Positions 12,001 to 25,700 of a stretch of DNA of 64,000 bases are shown piece by piece. This DNA comes from Arabidopsis thaliana (lineage: Eukaryota; Streptophyta; Magnoliopsida; Brassicales; Brassicaceae): contig NC_003070.9 in assembly GCF_000001735.4 (NCBI RefSeq), positions 29,187,971 to 29,251,970 of the forward strand, written 5' to 3'. A program made the position numbers and the translations under genes. Every line of letters begins with the position of its first letter. Positions within the stretch are counted from its first letter, which is position 1. The notes below the pieces were generated by a model. That model did not search any database. It was given only the letters and a program-made list of their open reading frames with translations, and was not told the DNA's origin.

Positions 12001-13261
12001 AAAAAGGTTTCATTTTCGATAGTACCTAATAATAATATGAAGTTGTTAGTCAAATGTAACCATCTCGCAAACTCAACCCAAATGTCAGTTTTCGGGTAGA
12101 CATGGTACTATGATAGTGAGTTTGTTCCAACTTAATTATTACGAGCTATATCGATATATCGCTTATGTTGTTGTTGTTGTCTACCTTGTTCCTTAATTAC
12201 GTCATATGAAAACTAGTTCAAATCATGAACTAACAAGAGCAGTGTATTAAGTACTAGTTTCATTTAAATGATCTTTTAGAGTTTTCTATGACTATTGCAT
12301 CTTTAAGTTTTTTTTCTAATATATGTTTACTTCTCTGATTGTTTTTATTCAATGATGATATCGCGATGAATTACTATTTCATCTTTATTTTTGTTTTGTT
12401 TGTGATACATCTATCAAAATTTGTAACCAATTTTGGTTTTATTTAAAAATGATCTAACTAAACGAATAATCATATGTGATTGATCAGTTATTTGACTTTA
12501 CCAAGCACCAACCATTGAATCAATTGGTGTAAAAAGTCTGCCTAATTATGTACTAACAACACTGACACAGAGCCTGCCATTGCCTTTTGCTTCTTTTATA
12601 AAGATACGCCTTTCATTTCCCTTTTTGTGATGTGATGCTAATTTGCCCATGATGGATTCAGATCGGGATCACTCACATTCAGAAGAAAAAAAGTTAATTT
12701 AGATCAATATTTGATTGCTTCAAAGATAATCTAATGTATTCTAAAATAAAACTCTCATAATCTTACCCACATAAATTTATTTTACTATAGAGTATAGATG
12801 CACGAGGTTGTATGATTTTAAATCATGTATTTCCATATCATTTCATTTGGACTGATCGCAGAATTTATAGTCAATTTTCATCAAAAACTCAGTGCACTTC
12901 AAATGACGATGAAATTAAATCTCAGTAAAAGAGAATAACGAGATCATTAAACACAAAACACACATGAAACTTTCTTGAGCTATAGAAGAACACTAAATAA
13001 TAATAGGGTTGGCCTAAGATAGCCATCACACCTTAACTAAGGAACAAAAAAAACCCAATTTACCAAAAATAACTCAACATAACAAATTAAACAAACCCGA
13101 GGTAAAAGATTATTGTCGTCAAACAATTACAAAGAGATGTGATTTTTAATAAATACTAAAAAAAAATTGGATGTAGTAACTTATATATATTAGATCTCGA
13201 AATCAAAACCCCCTTATATGAAACTCTCTTTCTAGAAGGTCTTGAATGGCAAATTTGTATA
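9056..13261. other. gene-poor spacer, 4.2 kb
   Basis: AT-rich spacer with no supported protein gene. At 9640-9870 there is promoter-like sequence (TGGGCC and GCCCA site II elements, then a pyrimidine-rich leader) holding two exact copies of a 23-base segment and ending in CAG|GTATTG, which resembles a splice donor. A 19-base segment with the core GGCTTAGCTATATG is repeated near 11193 and 11240. Poly-A/T runs are common. The last few hundred bases are the LAX3 3' flank. Confidence 0.5.
9737..9868 (+). repeat. two exact 23-base direct repeats in a promoter-like stretch
   Basis: The segment TTGCTTCTTCTCTGGCCGTC plus TCA occurs at 9737-9759 and again at 9846-9868. A second shared module, TTAATGTGATT, occurs at 9768-9778 and 9837-9847, on opposite sides of the main repeat, so the two copies look like permuted modules. 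The repeats sit downstream of site II elements and may be leader sequence of an unannotated plus-strand RNA. Confidence 0.7.
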
Positions 13262-15347
13262 TCATGGCTTGTGAGGAGGGCATTGGTAGCATTTGGTAAA
13301 GAGACCAAAAGTGTCGATCTGGCGAACAAAGTTGACCATACTTGCCCATCCTCCAAACCCGAACCCAACTACGAATACCCAAACCACCACAAATATGTTT
13401 ATGCAGTAAGTCCCCATCCATCCTCCTACCACTCTCGGTGGCCTCTCCACCGCATTCTATTTACGATATATCAAACTTAACAAAAATTAGATATACCAAA
13501 ATATTATTTTAGCTATTTTTACATAATCTATGATACTATATAATAATTTTAATATAAACTAATAATATACTATTTCCAATTATTCTTTGTAAACTTATAC
13601 TAAAATTGTAACAAGCTTTTTATGAAACAATTATAATTTTAAAATAGATATTTTGGAAGTTGGAAATCTAACCTCTCTTGAAGGAGCAGGAGCAAAGGTA
13701 AGCATATGAGCCAATGCGGGGATGATGTAGACAGTGAAGCTAACTAAGAGAGATCCGACCGCGGAATTGATTGGTCCGAAAAAGGGGAAGATAATGGCTA
13801 AGAACCATATGGGTACAACCACGGGTAATCTAGCCATGGCTCTTTTGAACATGCTCTTCGTCTCATGCACACCTATCAATTTCTCCCACACAAAATATAA
13901 CGGTGTAGACGCGAATCCGAACGTTATAAATTGATGAATGAGCATGAGGATCACTGCGGTATCTCTAAAACCAGTCTTAGGGAGAAGAGAGAGCGCATTG
14001 GAATGAGTTAGTAGCTTATCGCCAAACGCCCAATAAACCGCAGACGCGGATGGTAGCGTTAGCGTTAGTACATATATGGTCGCTAGTAGATATATCGCCT
14101 TGAACTTTTGCGGTTTCCACATAGCGTGCATTATCTCCCTATTATATTTTTTCAAATTTCCAATACATAATTAGTTAAGCCATTAATTAAGCCATTTTAT
14201 TTTTCCAAACAAAAAAAAAATACTTACACTGTGACGGCGTGGCCACCAAAGGTGTAGAGAATGTTGGTGGCTCCGGTGAAGTAAAGCACCATTGTGGTTG
14301 GACCAGAGTGTTTCACATCCTCAGCCTTTTTTATATGAAAAATAAATATATTAAACAACAATAACCAGGACTATATGTCTATATCTTATAATAATCAAAA
14401 CAAGATTTGTGTTAATTATAATGACCTGGCCATGAAGGAGTGAAGCAATGGTGAGATACCAAGAAGTGTAAGTGGTCATAGCGAGTCCGAGGAATGACCA
14501 AATTCTATAATTGTGGAAGGAAGGAATAAAAACAGTTGTTGCACAGCACGCCCCAAATATGTATGTCCATGTCCTCTTGTCCAATTTGTCATTAATATAA
14601 TATATATTGCTGCAAATCATTTTTTATATTAATTAATTTTCAATATGAAAAAACCATATAATAAAGAAAATGAACATTGATTATTAATTTACCTAGCACA
14701 AGCAATGAGCTGAATAACAGATCCAAAGAGAAGAAAAGTGCAGTTAAAGATCAATCCAAGGTTCCTCCAATGTTTCCCCAACAATCCATCTAACACCTCA
14801 AACCACTTTTTTACACAAACAAAAAAAAACAAAAAGTTAAAATTCAATAATACCACCAAAAAAATAAAAAATTATAACGAGTCACAAGAATTAGAGGTGG
14901 AATAAAACCTGAATAACGTGGTTACGGAAATCGAATTTTTCTCGTTCTTTACGAGTTCGATATTCAACGTAAAGAACACTAATGAGATAAGCAGTCCAAC
15001 TTCCCATTAATCCATAAAAGAGTTGAAACAAAATTCCCGACATCATCCCAAGTTGTGAGAACGAGTATGGTAATGTCAACAGAACTTGTGCCACCTGCCA
15101 TTTTTATAACAATTTAGCTATAGAAGACGATACATACACATCTATATATAAGACTAAATCTGTGGGAAGTACATACCTGATTTGAAGCACAACTAAACCA
15201 AGCATCGTAGACAGAACCACCATGCCAGAAGAAATTAGAGAGTTTTGTTTTAGTTGAAGATTTCTTGTTACCACTTATGTTTTCTTCTTCCCTCTCCATT
15301 TCTAAGTAATTCCCTGCGACCACTGTCTCTATTTTCTCTGCCGCCAT
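13262..15347 (-). CDS. LAX3: LAX3, AUX1/LAX family auxin influx carrier, seven exons
   Basis: Exons: 15347-15177, 15094-14909, 14805-14693, 14609-14426, 14325-14228, 14138-13673 and 13456-13262. They join to a 470-residue protein, the normal length for this family. It is a plasma-membrane proton/auxin symporter of the amino acid/auxin permease superfamily with about ten to eleven membrane segments. Family hallmarks are WHGGSVYDAWFSCASNQVAQ at the start of the membrane core, GKHWRNLGL, the FGGHAVTVEIMHAMWKPQKF stretch (split by intron 5), and a glycine-rich hydrophobic C-terminal segment (FVVGFGFGGWASM) followed by a cytosolic tail ending KCYQCPPHKP. The acidic, charged N-terminus is cytosolic. 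I distinguish LAX3 from its paralogues by the N-terminal sequence and locus context. Known roles of LAX3 are lateral root emergence and apical hook formation. Confidence 0.96.
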
Positions 15348-17240
15348 TTTTCTCTTCTTCTCTCAGTTTCTTTAGCTTCTTTACTTCCACTCTTTAAATA
15401 GACTAGTGAAAAGCTTTTTCATTTATTTATTTGTTTTATGGGTTTTGTTTCCTTTCTTTTGCTCTGTGTGCAATTATTGAGTAACGAGTGTCGGGGGACG
15501 AAGTCTTTAGTCACAGCTCACGAGTTGTCATGGGGATATCGGTTTATGATTGGTTGGTGACTGAGTTATGTCACCTACTTGTGACTGTTACTGTTTTCGG
15601 CGAGCGTGGCGTTGTTTTTTTAATGGGCTTGATTTGATTGTTGGGCTTATGGGCCATATTTCTGGAGCATTACACGAACGGGTAGGCCCGGTTTGAGATT
15701 GTTAATTATATATTGACCCCGATAATATGCAAAAAAAGAGGGTTAGCTAATTATAGATTTTAAAGTTTAAAGTAGTGAGAGTAGACTAATTGTAAATTGA
15801 AAATAGAAGTGATGACAATGATGTTTTTTTTTTTTGAAAGAAAGGCTAAACTATTATTATCATTAACAATTATTTGAATCATGATGATTGTAACAACTAG
15901 AAACAATGAATAAAACATATTGGTCCTTTCCTCCTTCTTGTGATGAGGATGATAACGATCTTTATGTAGAATAATCAATTATATTTCTAAGTTTTTATGT
16001 TTTGTCCGATTATATTACATAGCTGTTACCTGGAACTCGAAATTACATAAATTTATGCCTTTGTCTACCATATGGCATCGCACATCCAAACGCTTGATTT
16101 AGAAGTAGAAAAACTTGGTTAAAAGAGAGGAAGAAATAGTGATTTGTGAGGTAATCGAGGATTGGAGATGGATCCAATGGAAAGAATGATTGCTAATCAG
16201 GTGGGATTAGTGGTAAACATAATTACCACACGTGTCTAGCTGTCTAAGCTTTATTTAACTCACTAATTTCTTAGAAATGTCTCCTTTTTAGCCCCATACT
16301 TTTACAATGGATCGAATTATTAATGAGAAGGTATCATCATTTTAGATCTTTATAGCTTTTTAACCCGGCCAAAATGGATGGCAGCGGAAAGAAGACTCAT
16401 CGCCAATTGACATTAAAATATGCATTTTCAAATGTTTTTTTTTTTTTTTTTTTTTTTGTGATTCAACCTTATTTAGGCTATTGAGATATCTCCAAAAGAT
16501 ATAATATTGTCGTCCCTAAATAGAGCAGATATTCAGATATCATTGGTAATAATACTGAAAAAATGGCGAGTCATTGTAGTTAAATAATTTGACATCTTGA
16601 AACCAGGAACTCGATTCTACTGGATGGTTACAGATGGTTCCCATAACGACAAAGATTGTGAGATTTGTTTTGATTTTCATCAATTTATCTTCGTCAGAAA
16701 ATCTGTTTAACCAAAAAAAGGATCATGACTATACAAATTTATTAATGGTGTAATATTCAAAAAGCAGAATATAAGAATGGACCGAACAATTGAGATTGAG
16801 TTCGACATAAATGGGCCATATGATTCATTAATTAGGCCTAATATATCAGTAGGTAGATGAATTGACCCATGACATGAAGGCTAAAATAATCAATATCAAC
16901 AAGATTATCCAAATTCAATAATAGAAGATACAAATAGACAGATAAAAAGCCACATACAGTATAGATCCTTGGCCATTTGGACTTTGATTACCTTAACAGC
17001 ATCCCAAAGAATACTTGCATGAAACATCAGGAAACGAATAACACTAACTAACTCTTTCCCATATTCCAAAACAAGGAACCTTAATTATTTGAAAACACAT
17101 ATAGTACTACAACCGATTATTATAATTGTACCGATAGACTCTCCATGCAAGTTATTCTTTCTTCCTCCCTTAAAAAGCCAGTCTCACTTCAAGATCAGAA
17201 AATAACATTACATTTGATCCTAAAATATTTTCTAGTAAAG
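15348..17240. other. divergent promoter region between LAX3 and the thaumatin-like gene
   Basis: No gene is supported. The left end is the LAX3 promoter and leader, and the right end is the promoter of the plus-strand thaumatin-like gene. A run of about 23 T lies at 16435-16457. Confidence 0.55.
15393..15400 (-). promoter_or_regulatory. probable TATA box of LAX3
   Basis: TATTTAAA on the minus strand, 46 bases upstream of the LAX3 ATG. The position would imply a very short leader, so transcription may also start elsewhere. Confidence 0.4.
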
Positions 17241-18413
17241 ATGCCAATTCGTTTCGGTTTGTCACCAAGGATCTTGTTACTCTTTCTCACCATATTATCA
17301 GGTAAAATAATTCAAACATTATAGTATTTTCGATCGTAATTAAACGTCTTTCCTTGTCTAGGTATTAATTAATTAGGGTTTGGATAACGATTAGAACTCC
17401 TGTGAATTACTCCACAGGAACAAAATGGTCAGAATCAGCTCGAGTATTCACGATCATAAACTCATGTGACCAAACGATCTGGCCGGCGATAACTCCAGGA
17501 GAAAACTTCAACGGAGGAGGATTCGAGCTCAAACCGGGCCAATCCATCGTATTCCACGCACCAGTAGGCTGGTCAGGCAGAATTTGGGGACGAACCGGTT
17601 GTAAATTCGACTCAACCGGAACCGGAACATGCGAAACCGGTTCATGCGGATCAACTCTAAAATGTTCAGCCTCCGGAAAACCACCAGCTTCACTAGCTGA
17701 ATTCACATTAGCCGCATTGGATTTCTACGACGTGAGCCTCGTCGACGGATTCAATCTCCCGATGTCGGTGACTCCGATGAACGGAAAAGGAAACTGCAGC
17801 GTCGCCGGTTGCGTAGCTGATTTGAGGCCACATTGTCCGCAGGAGCTCGCAGTGAAATCAAACGGGAAAGTCATATCGTGTAGGAGTGCTTGTGATGTGT
17901 TTGATAGAGATGAGTATTGTTGTAGAGGAGTTTATGGGAACCCAGTTGTGTGTCAACCAACTTATTACTCAAAGATCTTTAAACAAGCTTGTCCTACTGC
18001 TTATAGTTATGCTTATGATGATCCGACCAGTATTATGACTTGCACTGCCTCTGATTACGTCATTTCTTTCTGTTCCTCCAGGTTTGTCCTTTTTACGTTT
18101 TTAACAACATCTCATGATTACTTTAATTATGATTCTAATCAAGTTTCATTCATACTAGACCATGACTTTTACATTTACATGATATACTTTATTCATCCTT
18201 TGTTAATTTCATATGCAAAAGTAAAAGTAATTCAAATGCAGAAATAAAGTTATATTTTTTGGTCTTTGTTTTTGAATTGTGTGTAGGAAGAAGCCGGTGT
18301 GCACGTACCATGACAACAAGTTAGTATGCAGCGATGGTTCTGGTGGGTTTAAGAAGATGATTGGGAGATTATTGTGGCTTGTGTTGATGTTGTCTCTTGT
18401 TGTGTTTAGCTAA
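17241..18413 (+). CDS. thaumatin-like protein (PR-5 family) with a GPI-type C-terminus, three exons
   Basis: Exons: 17241-17301, 17418-18081 and 18287-18413, giving 283 residues. Exon 1 encodes the signal peptide (MPIRFGLSPRILLLFLTILS), and intron 1 follows in phase 1. The mature part opens with ARVFTIINSCDQTIWPAITP and carries the usual thaumatin pattern: GRIWGRTGC, then an acidic-cleft segment (AALDFYDVSLVDGFNLPMSV), then CCRGVYGNP and a Cys-rich end. The last exon adds a basic spacer and the hydrophobic tail MIGRLLWLVLMLSLVVFS behind SDGSGG, a plausible GPI attachment site, so the protein probably sits on the outer plasma membrane or wall. Members of this family bind or hydrolyse beta-1,3-glucans or act in defence; activity here is inferred only. 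It matches At1g77700 by position. Confidence 0.9.
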
Positions 18414-18779
18414 TTTCATGACTATTTATTAGATAAATAAGTTTGTTTGTTTTTTATTGTCGAGGAAAATTTCTCATTGACTGTAAATATTTTTCTAAGT
18501 TTTCATGTGTAAATAATTTTAAATTTCAGAGCAAATGTAAGGTTGATTTGAGAGTAAAAAGAAAGATGAAGATACATTTTAAGAAAAAGATCATTTCCGT
18601 GGCTGAATTGTAAGAAAGCGTAATATATTAAAAATGGGCCTAAAATGGGCCTGAAGTGAAATTTAACTTTACGTTGGTATTATCTCTGGTTTCACATTCT
18701 CTTAACCCTCTTGGTGAATGCGTCATTGAAACGCCATTATCCGCCGTGCTAATCTGAATCTCCTCCCCCGTCGGAAAAA
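18414..18779. other. intergenic between the thaumatin-like gene and UFM1
   Basis: This holds the 3' flank of the thaumatin-like gene and a short UFM1 promoter. Repeated ATGGGCC/TGGGCCT elements (site II type, common in housekeeping genes) lie at about 18630-18655. Confidence 0.55.
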
Positions 18780-19925
<1,146 letters not shown>

Positions 19926-21599
19926 ATGATGTGTAAGCAATGATTAAAAACTCAGTTCCAAAAAAAACATAATAATATACTGAAATGCTTATGTACAACT
20001 TCGTTGAATAAATATGTAATCGTCACAATTGAAGTGAGTTGAATTTGGTCAAGTTATATGTCTGTTATAATTCATATTTAGATAACGTATGTGCACTAAA
20101 AAAGAGTATGGATCTCTCTGTATATGCTAACTCTTGTCAATATAAATATTTATCTTGTAATATAGTTTTTTTATTAAAATATATTTTTAACTTTTATTTT
20201 ATTTTAAAGTTAAAACTGTAAGGTTTTTTATATTTTTTAAATAATATTTTGGATAAACTATTTTTTTGAAGTGTTTTAAGTTTTATATTTTGTGTAGACT
20301 TTGGATACAACATCCAAAACTAAGCGGTGTTTTAGATTTAATATGCTTTACATATAAAGTTTTTAAAATTCGAACCAAAAACTTGAATATTAAATTTACA
20401 TAATAATAGGAAAAACAAATTGAATGTTTGGGAATCGCTAACGACTGACTAAATGATGGATTCAAATCCGGTTAGATTTCATACCATTATGTAAATTTAG
20501 TATACACAGAAACAAAAAAAATTTAAAAAACATACACAACGAAAAAAGCTTTTAAAAATTCGAAACGAAACATAATCAAAGTTTTAAAAACTATTTTTAA
20601 AAATCCGAATTAAAAACTTGAACATTAAATCTACATAATAATAGGAAAAACAAGTTGAATATTTGGAATCGCTAACGACTAATGCCGGATCCAAAAACCG
20701 ATTAGATTTCATATCATTATGTAAAATTGACATTCAAATAAATAAAAATTGAAATTAATAATATATATAAAAATTTAGTATATGATTAGGGTTTAAGTTT
20801 TAGGGTTTATATATATTAAAAGCTATTAAAAAATTATGAAGGGATAGAAATTGACCTGTTTCTTAATGGGTAGGTGAATGGGCTTTTTGTTGGGCTGAAT
20901 ATGAGAATCCAATCCAATCTCCTCCACCATCGTGTCTGTCACCATACCTCCTAAACCAGAGCATTGAAGATTCGACGTCTTTTGATGTCAAACAAAACCT
21001 CCTACGACGAGGAAGAGTGAGAGAAGATATCAAGAGACGAAGGGAGAATAAGAATTAGAAGCATATCTTCTTCCACCACGCCACGAAGTTTGAAGATGAA
21101 ATAGAAGCACGAATCGAGAAAGAAAATTTTAAAATCATCGTTTGACGTTTTTGGTTGGATACTTAAGAATTTTAAGAAGTCATATTTACTAAAAGTCAAA
21201 CGCCGAATGTAGGAAGTAAAATATACGATGTATAAATCATACGATAGTGGTTAAAATATACGATATACGATAATGATTGTTATTAACCCAGAGAAAAATG
21301 CGCTCCTCTACGGAACCTAAACGCTTTAAAACTCCACGATTGCAAAGGATAGGATGATAGTGATGAGTATTTAACAACCTAATTTTATAATCGATTTTTA
21401 AAAATTTTAAAATTCCGTAATTTTGTAAAACGCAGACACAATTATGAGTATGTCACAAAACAAAGCTGAAACAGTGAAACGAAAACAGAGAGCTTTGATT
21501 TTCTTTATAAAAAAATTCACCTAAATGAAATCTACTTGCTGCCAGAAACAGTATTTACATAAGAAAACGAAACAGTCATGAACAAATAAAATTAAAATT
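19926..21599. other. intergenic with a decayed direct repeat and promoter-like sequence
   Basis: No gene is supported. It contains a ~135-base direct repeat at 20358-20497 and 20595-20727. At 20780-20960 there is promoter-like sequence (two AGGGTTT telobox-like motifs, then two GGGCTTT/GGGCTGA site II elements) without a recognisable coding region after it. Confidence 0.55.
20358..20727. repeat. pair of diverged ~135-base direct repeats
   Basis: Copy A is 20358-20497 and copy B is 20595-20727. Shared blocks include ACATAATAATAGGAAAAACA, AATCGCTAACGACT and GATTTCATA followed by ATTATGTAAA. The copies differ by scattered substitutions and short indels, so the duplication is old. It may be the remnant of a non-autonomous transposon or a local duplication. 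Confidence 0.75.
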
Positions 21600-22235
21600 T
21601 TATACACACAGTCTCGGCTATAAAACAGAACAGGGGCAAAACAGAGAGATCATTTGTGGAAACAAAGCGTAGCTTATCTAGACAAAAGCATCAATACGTG
21701 AAAGTAGCTAATCTAGATACGGAGCGTGTGTCAAGTATTAACAATATTCTATATAGCAAGCAAGATAAGTAACTAAACTCTAAAATGTACGAATTCGTCT
21801 ATTCGAAAGAAACTAATATAATTAGGAAGAGATCAATCACTAACGAAAACATGAAGATTATAACGGAACAAAAAGAGATGGGAACGGATCTTACGGAGTT
21901 CGGTTTTAAAATCAGAGTTGGATCGTCGTGTTTCTGAAACAGTATCTTCAGTCCTCCGGGGAAAATAACTGCAAAAGAGACAAAAGCGATTCATCACTAG
22001 CTCGAACTAAGAAACCTTAAAGATCAAGAGAAAGGATCTGCTATTTCAGTGGAGTTTACCTGAATGATTGTTCGAGCAGAGCATGATCCTGACTGACTCA
22101 TGAGTAGGAGTGAAGGAAGAAAGAGAGAAACTTGACCGAGAGATGGTGACGACGGTGATGTCTCTCTCTCATTATCTTTTCTATGAGCAGAAGAATAGTT
22201 GAAATTTGTAAAGAGAAGGAAGAAATGTGTTGTTG
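21600..22235 (-). other. unrecognised spliced transcription unit with short ORFs only (short peptide gene or non-coding RNA)
   Basis: A clear minus-strand TATA box (22271-22264) is followed by a pyrimidine-rich leader, then two good introns. Exon 1 ends at 22060 (CAG|GTAAAC). Exon 2 is 21968-21895 (TTTTGCAG| to TCC|GTAAGA). A strong acceptor after a pyrimidine tract (TTTTATAG|CC) opens exon 3 at 21617. Three short ORFs start in the leader: 24 codons at 22172-22098, 20 codons starting at 22101, and 38 codons starting at 22084 and crossing both introns in frame to a stop at 21602-21600. The 38-residue product begins MLCSNNHSVIFPGGLKILF and ends NSPRLCV. I do not recognise it. Being the third AUG weakens the coding case; in-frame splicing over two introns strengthens it slightly. 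No signal peptide is seen. The TSS at about 22235 is estimated from the TATA box. Confidence 0.45.
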
Positions 22236-22263
22236 GTAATGAGATTGATAGCGTTTAAGGGAG

Positions 22264-22271
22264 TATTTATA
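22264..22271 (-). promoter_or_regulatory. TATA box of the short-ORF unit
   Basis: TATAAATA on the minus strand within CCTATAAATACTCCC, placed about 30 bases before a pyrimidine-rich leader. It is a near-perfect plant TATA consensus and the main reason to believe transcription starts here. Confidence 0.6.
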
Positions 22272-22759
22272 GGAATCTTCACCAACGGCTATCTTCTTAC
22301 GAAAAGCTTCACCAACGGCTATAATAAGTTACAACGTTCGACTGTCTTCTCATTGATTTGACAAAATTAGCCGTTGCATTAGTATTACTGATTTGTAATT
22401 TTGTAAACCAAGCCAAGAAAAGAGCAGTACTATGTGATGGGCCAATTAGCCCAAAAACGCACATAGCGAAGGCCCAATGGACCTTAAATCTGGTATCGGA
22501 TTGAATTCTAAGAAAGAAGGAGAAGCGGCAATAAGGAGTTCGAATCTCAAACAAATTTCTGGGTTTTTTCTTTCCTCCAAAATTTTTAAACAATTTCTGT
22601 GTCTGTGGATTTCTACTTGGACGGCGATGGCGAGAATTGGGGCTAAACCCAGAAATTGAGGATTTGAATTCTGCTGCTGCGGCGTCTCTGTGGTGGTTTG
22701 GTTTCTCGTTTCTGAAAATCTACGGTGTAGTAAGTCGGAGATGCAGTTGAGATTTAGCA
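22272..22759. other. divergent intergenic region before the Mps1-like kinase
   Basis: Shared upstream region of the minus-strand short-ORF unit and the plus-strand kinase. The segment TTCACCAACGGCTAT occurs near 22278 and again near 22308. ATGGGCC/TTAGCCC/GGCCCA elements at 22437-22480 look like the kinase promoter. The kinase leader fills the last ~200 bases. Confidence 0.5.
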
Positions 22760-25700
22760 ATGGACAGGGAGGATAACCTTCCGGTTCAACCGGATAAACC
22801 TCCGAAGAGTCTGGTTCGTCCCATTTTAAACCTGGAAACAACTTCGTCTTCTTCATCCTCTTCCTCCTCCTCACCGGAACTTCTACGGCATTTGCAAGCC
22901 GCTTTCAAACGCCATCGCCCACTCAGTCAGTACTCTCTCTTTCTGGGTCGAAATCTCTTATTTCTGGAAGTTTAATTTCACTAATTTAGGTTTCTTTGGG
23001 GTTTATCTCTTTTGACGATTTAGGGCTTTTTTTGGGAAAGTTAAGTTCTTCTTAGAATGGTTTACAATCGCTAGGTTTCTCTGATGGTTTGTGGTGTGGG
23101 TGATATGATAAGCTAGTTAAACCTTTTGATTATGGAGGCGAACTCACCATTTTAGAGAATGTCCACTGTTTCTTATTTTAGTTGTTTTTTTGGTATATTG
23201 AACTCTTTGCAATGGATGATCTCTCATAGAGTTCTTTTTTTTGTTTTCAGGTAAAATGCAGACGACCAGTATCGGGCCTCGACGAAGTGTTGCTCCACAA
23301 AGACAAGCTTCAAGAAATACACGATTGGTTACAGCTGAAGGGCAGAGATCTCAGGATGTTGTTACGCTGAGTCAGAGTCTTGCTGCCAATACTTTGACAC
23401 AGGATACTACTAACAACTTAGCCATCACTTCTGTTGCTGGAGAATCTGCGTCCATTACGCAACCTACAGTTTCAGAGCATTTCAATCCATCAGATAGACA
23501 GATGGATTTTGGAAAATCTGCTGTTACTAGTCTAGAAAGCAATCTGGATGTCCAGAGAAAGTCCCAATCTCTCATTGGCACATCTCAAGGTAATATACTC
23601 AAATTACTTTGCTTTGAGTTTGACCACTGTCATATATTTTCTCCGTGGCTCAATTTTAGTGTACACAGGCATAGTTACGGTTGGTTTGTTGAGCTAATAA
23701 TCTTACTTGAACTCACTTGTCCTTGCAGATATGGAATGGGATGCAACAAATCAGGCTGAAGCATCACATCTTGATGCTTGTATTGGATCAAAACATCAGA
23801 ATCTCCCATCTGTTGATTCTGAGGTCAGTTTAAAATCTGAATACAAGGATTCATCTTCACTGGCAAAGATCCAGGGTCAGCTGGGAGAATTTCCCAACTT
23901 CTTGAACCAACCAAGAACTCGGTGTTCGGCTGTGGGGTCATCATGGGCCACAACTACGCTAATCCATTCATCTTCAGCTCCTATGTTAAATGCTACTACC
24001 CATGTCTCTCGTTCTTATGTTGAAGCTGATTCGAATGCAAATCCTCATGCTGTTCAAAGTCAAGGGAACTTGCCTTCTTGTTGTCCGTCTTCCAAGGTCA
24101 GCAACATACTACATCCCAATAAGGATGCCACTGCGTCTGAGATGCCAGCTTCAACTAATGATCCAGAAGTAAGAGTCAAAGAGACAGATACGTCCAAGCA
24201 GCAACAGATCACCACAGGACTTGAAGCTCCAGTGGGATCTTCCATTTATGGGAGCGACGGACAAGCGAATGCTCGTCTGCCCGAGGAGTTGCATACCAGT
24301 GTTAGCTCACAGCCACAAAAATCAGATAAGCATGAAAAGGTTGCAAGTAGCAAAGGGCCATCAGCGCCTCGTAAAAGAAATTATGATCCAGACTTGTTCT
24401 TTAAAGTCAATGGGAAGCTGTATCAGAGGCTTGGCAAGATAGGAAGTGGAGGAAGCAGTGAAGTCCACAAGGTTATTTCTTCAGATTGTACCATATATGC
24501 GCTAAAAAAGATCAAGCTCAAGGGTCGTGACTATGCTACAGCATATGGATTTTGCCAGGAAATTGGATATCTAAAAAAACTGAAAGGGAAAACCAACATC
24601 ATTCAGCTTATAGACTATGAGGTACTTCCTTAAAGTTTGTTTTTCTGATCCATGGGACAGTTATGTTCTTTCTTAGTTTCTGAAGTGCATGGTTGACTAT
24701 TTTCATCTCAACCAGAACACTAATTTTCTGTTGTAATTAGGTCACGGATAAGACTTTACTCCAGGAGGTTTTGAATGGCACAATGAGTAACAAAGATGGA
24801 AGAGTTAAGGAAGATGGATTTATATATATGGTACTAGAATATGGAGAAATCGATCTGGCTCACATGTTATCCCAAAAATGGAGGGAAATCGAAGGATCTG
24901 ACCGGACAATTGATGAAAATTGGCTTCGGTTCTACTGGCAGGTTCTTACACAATACTAAACTATATCTTTTCTTTTGCATAGGAGTTCTTTCTGCTTCTA
25001 TTTTTCTGTGCTCAAAAATCACTGATTCTCATATAAATTGAAAAACAATTGCAGCAAATACTTCAAGCTGTGAACACCATACATGAGGAGCGTATTGTGC
25101 ACTCTGATTTGAAACCTGCAAATTTCCTTCTTGTTCGAGGCTTTCTAAAACTTATTGATTTTGGTATCGCTAAGGCCATCAATAGCGACACTACAAATAT
25201 TCAACGAGATTCACAGGTAATAATACCCTACCATGTTTCTGTTTTTGTCATCATCCTCTTAATTAAAAAAGAGTTGTTTTGTATTTAGTTTACAAGCTGC
25301 TGATATTAATGGGGGTAAGTATGTATCGTGACAGGTGGGGACTTTGAGTTACATGTCACCAGAAGCATTCATGTGTAACGAAAGCGACGAGAATGGGAAC
25401 ACTATAAAATGTGGAAGACCATCAGATATTTGGTCACTTGGTTGCATACTATACCAAATGGTATATGGAAGAACACCTTTTGCAGATTATAAGACCTTCT
25501 GGGCAAAGTTCAAAGTCATAACTGATCCAAACCACGAGATTACTTACAATCAACTCTCAAACCCATGGCTTATCGACCTAATGAAGAAATGTCTAGCTTG
25601 GGACCGTAACCAAAGATGGAGAATCCCTGAGCTTCTCCAACATCCTTTCCTTGCGCCACCCATCCCACACGAGCCTCAAGTGAAAACCATTAAATTGTTC

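Noticed and set aside
16435-16457. Run of about 23 T
   Set aside because: A plain homopolymer in a promoter spacer; no linked element or retroposed sequence recognised beside it.
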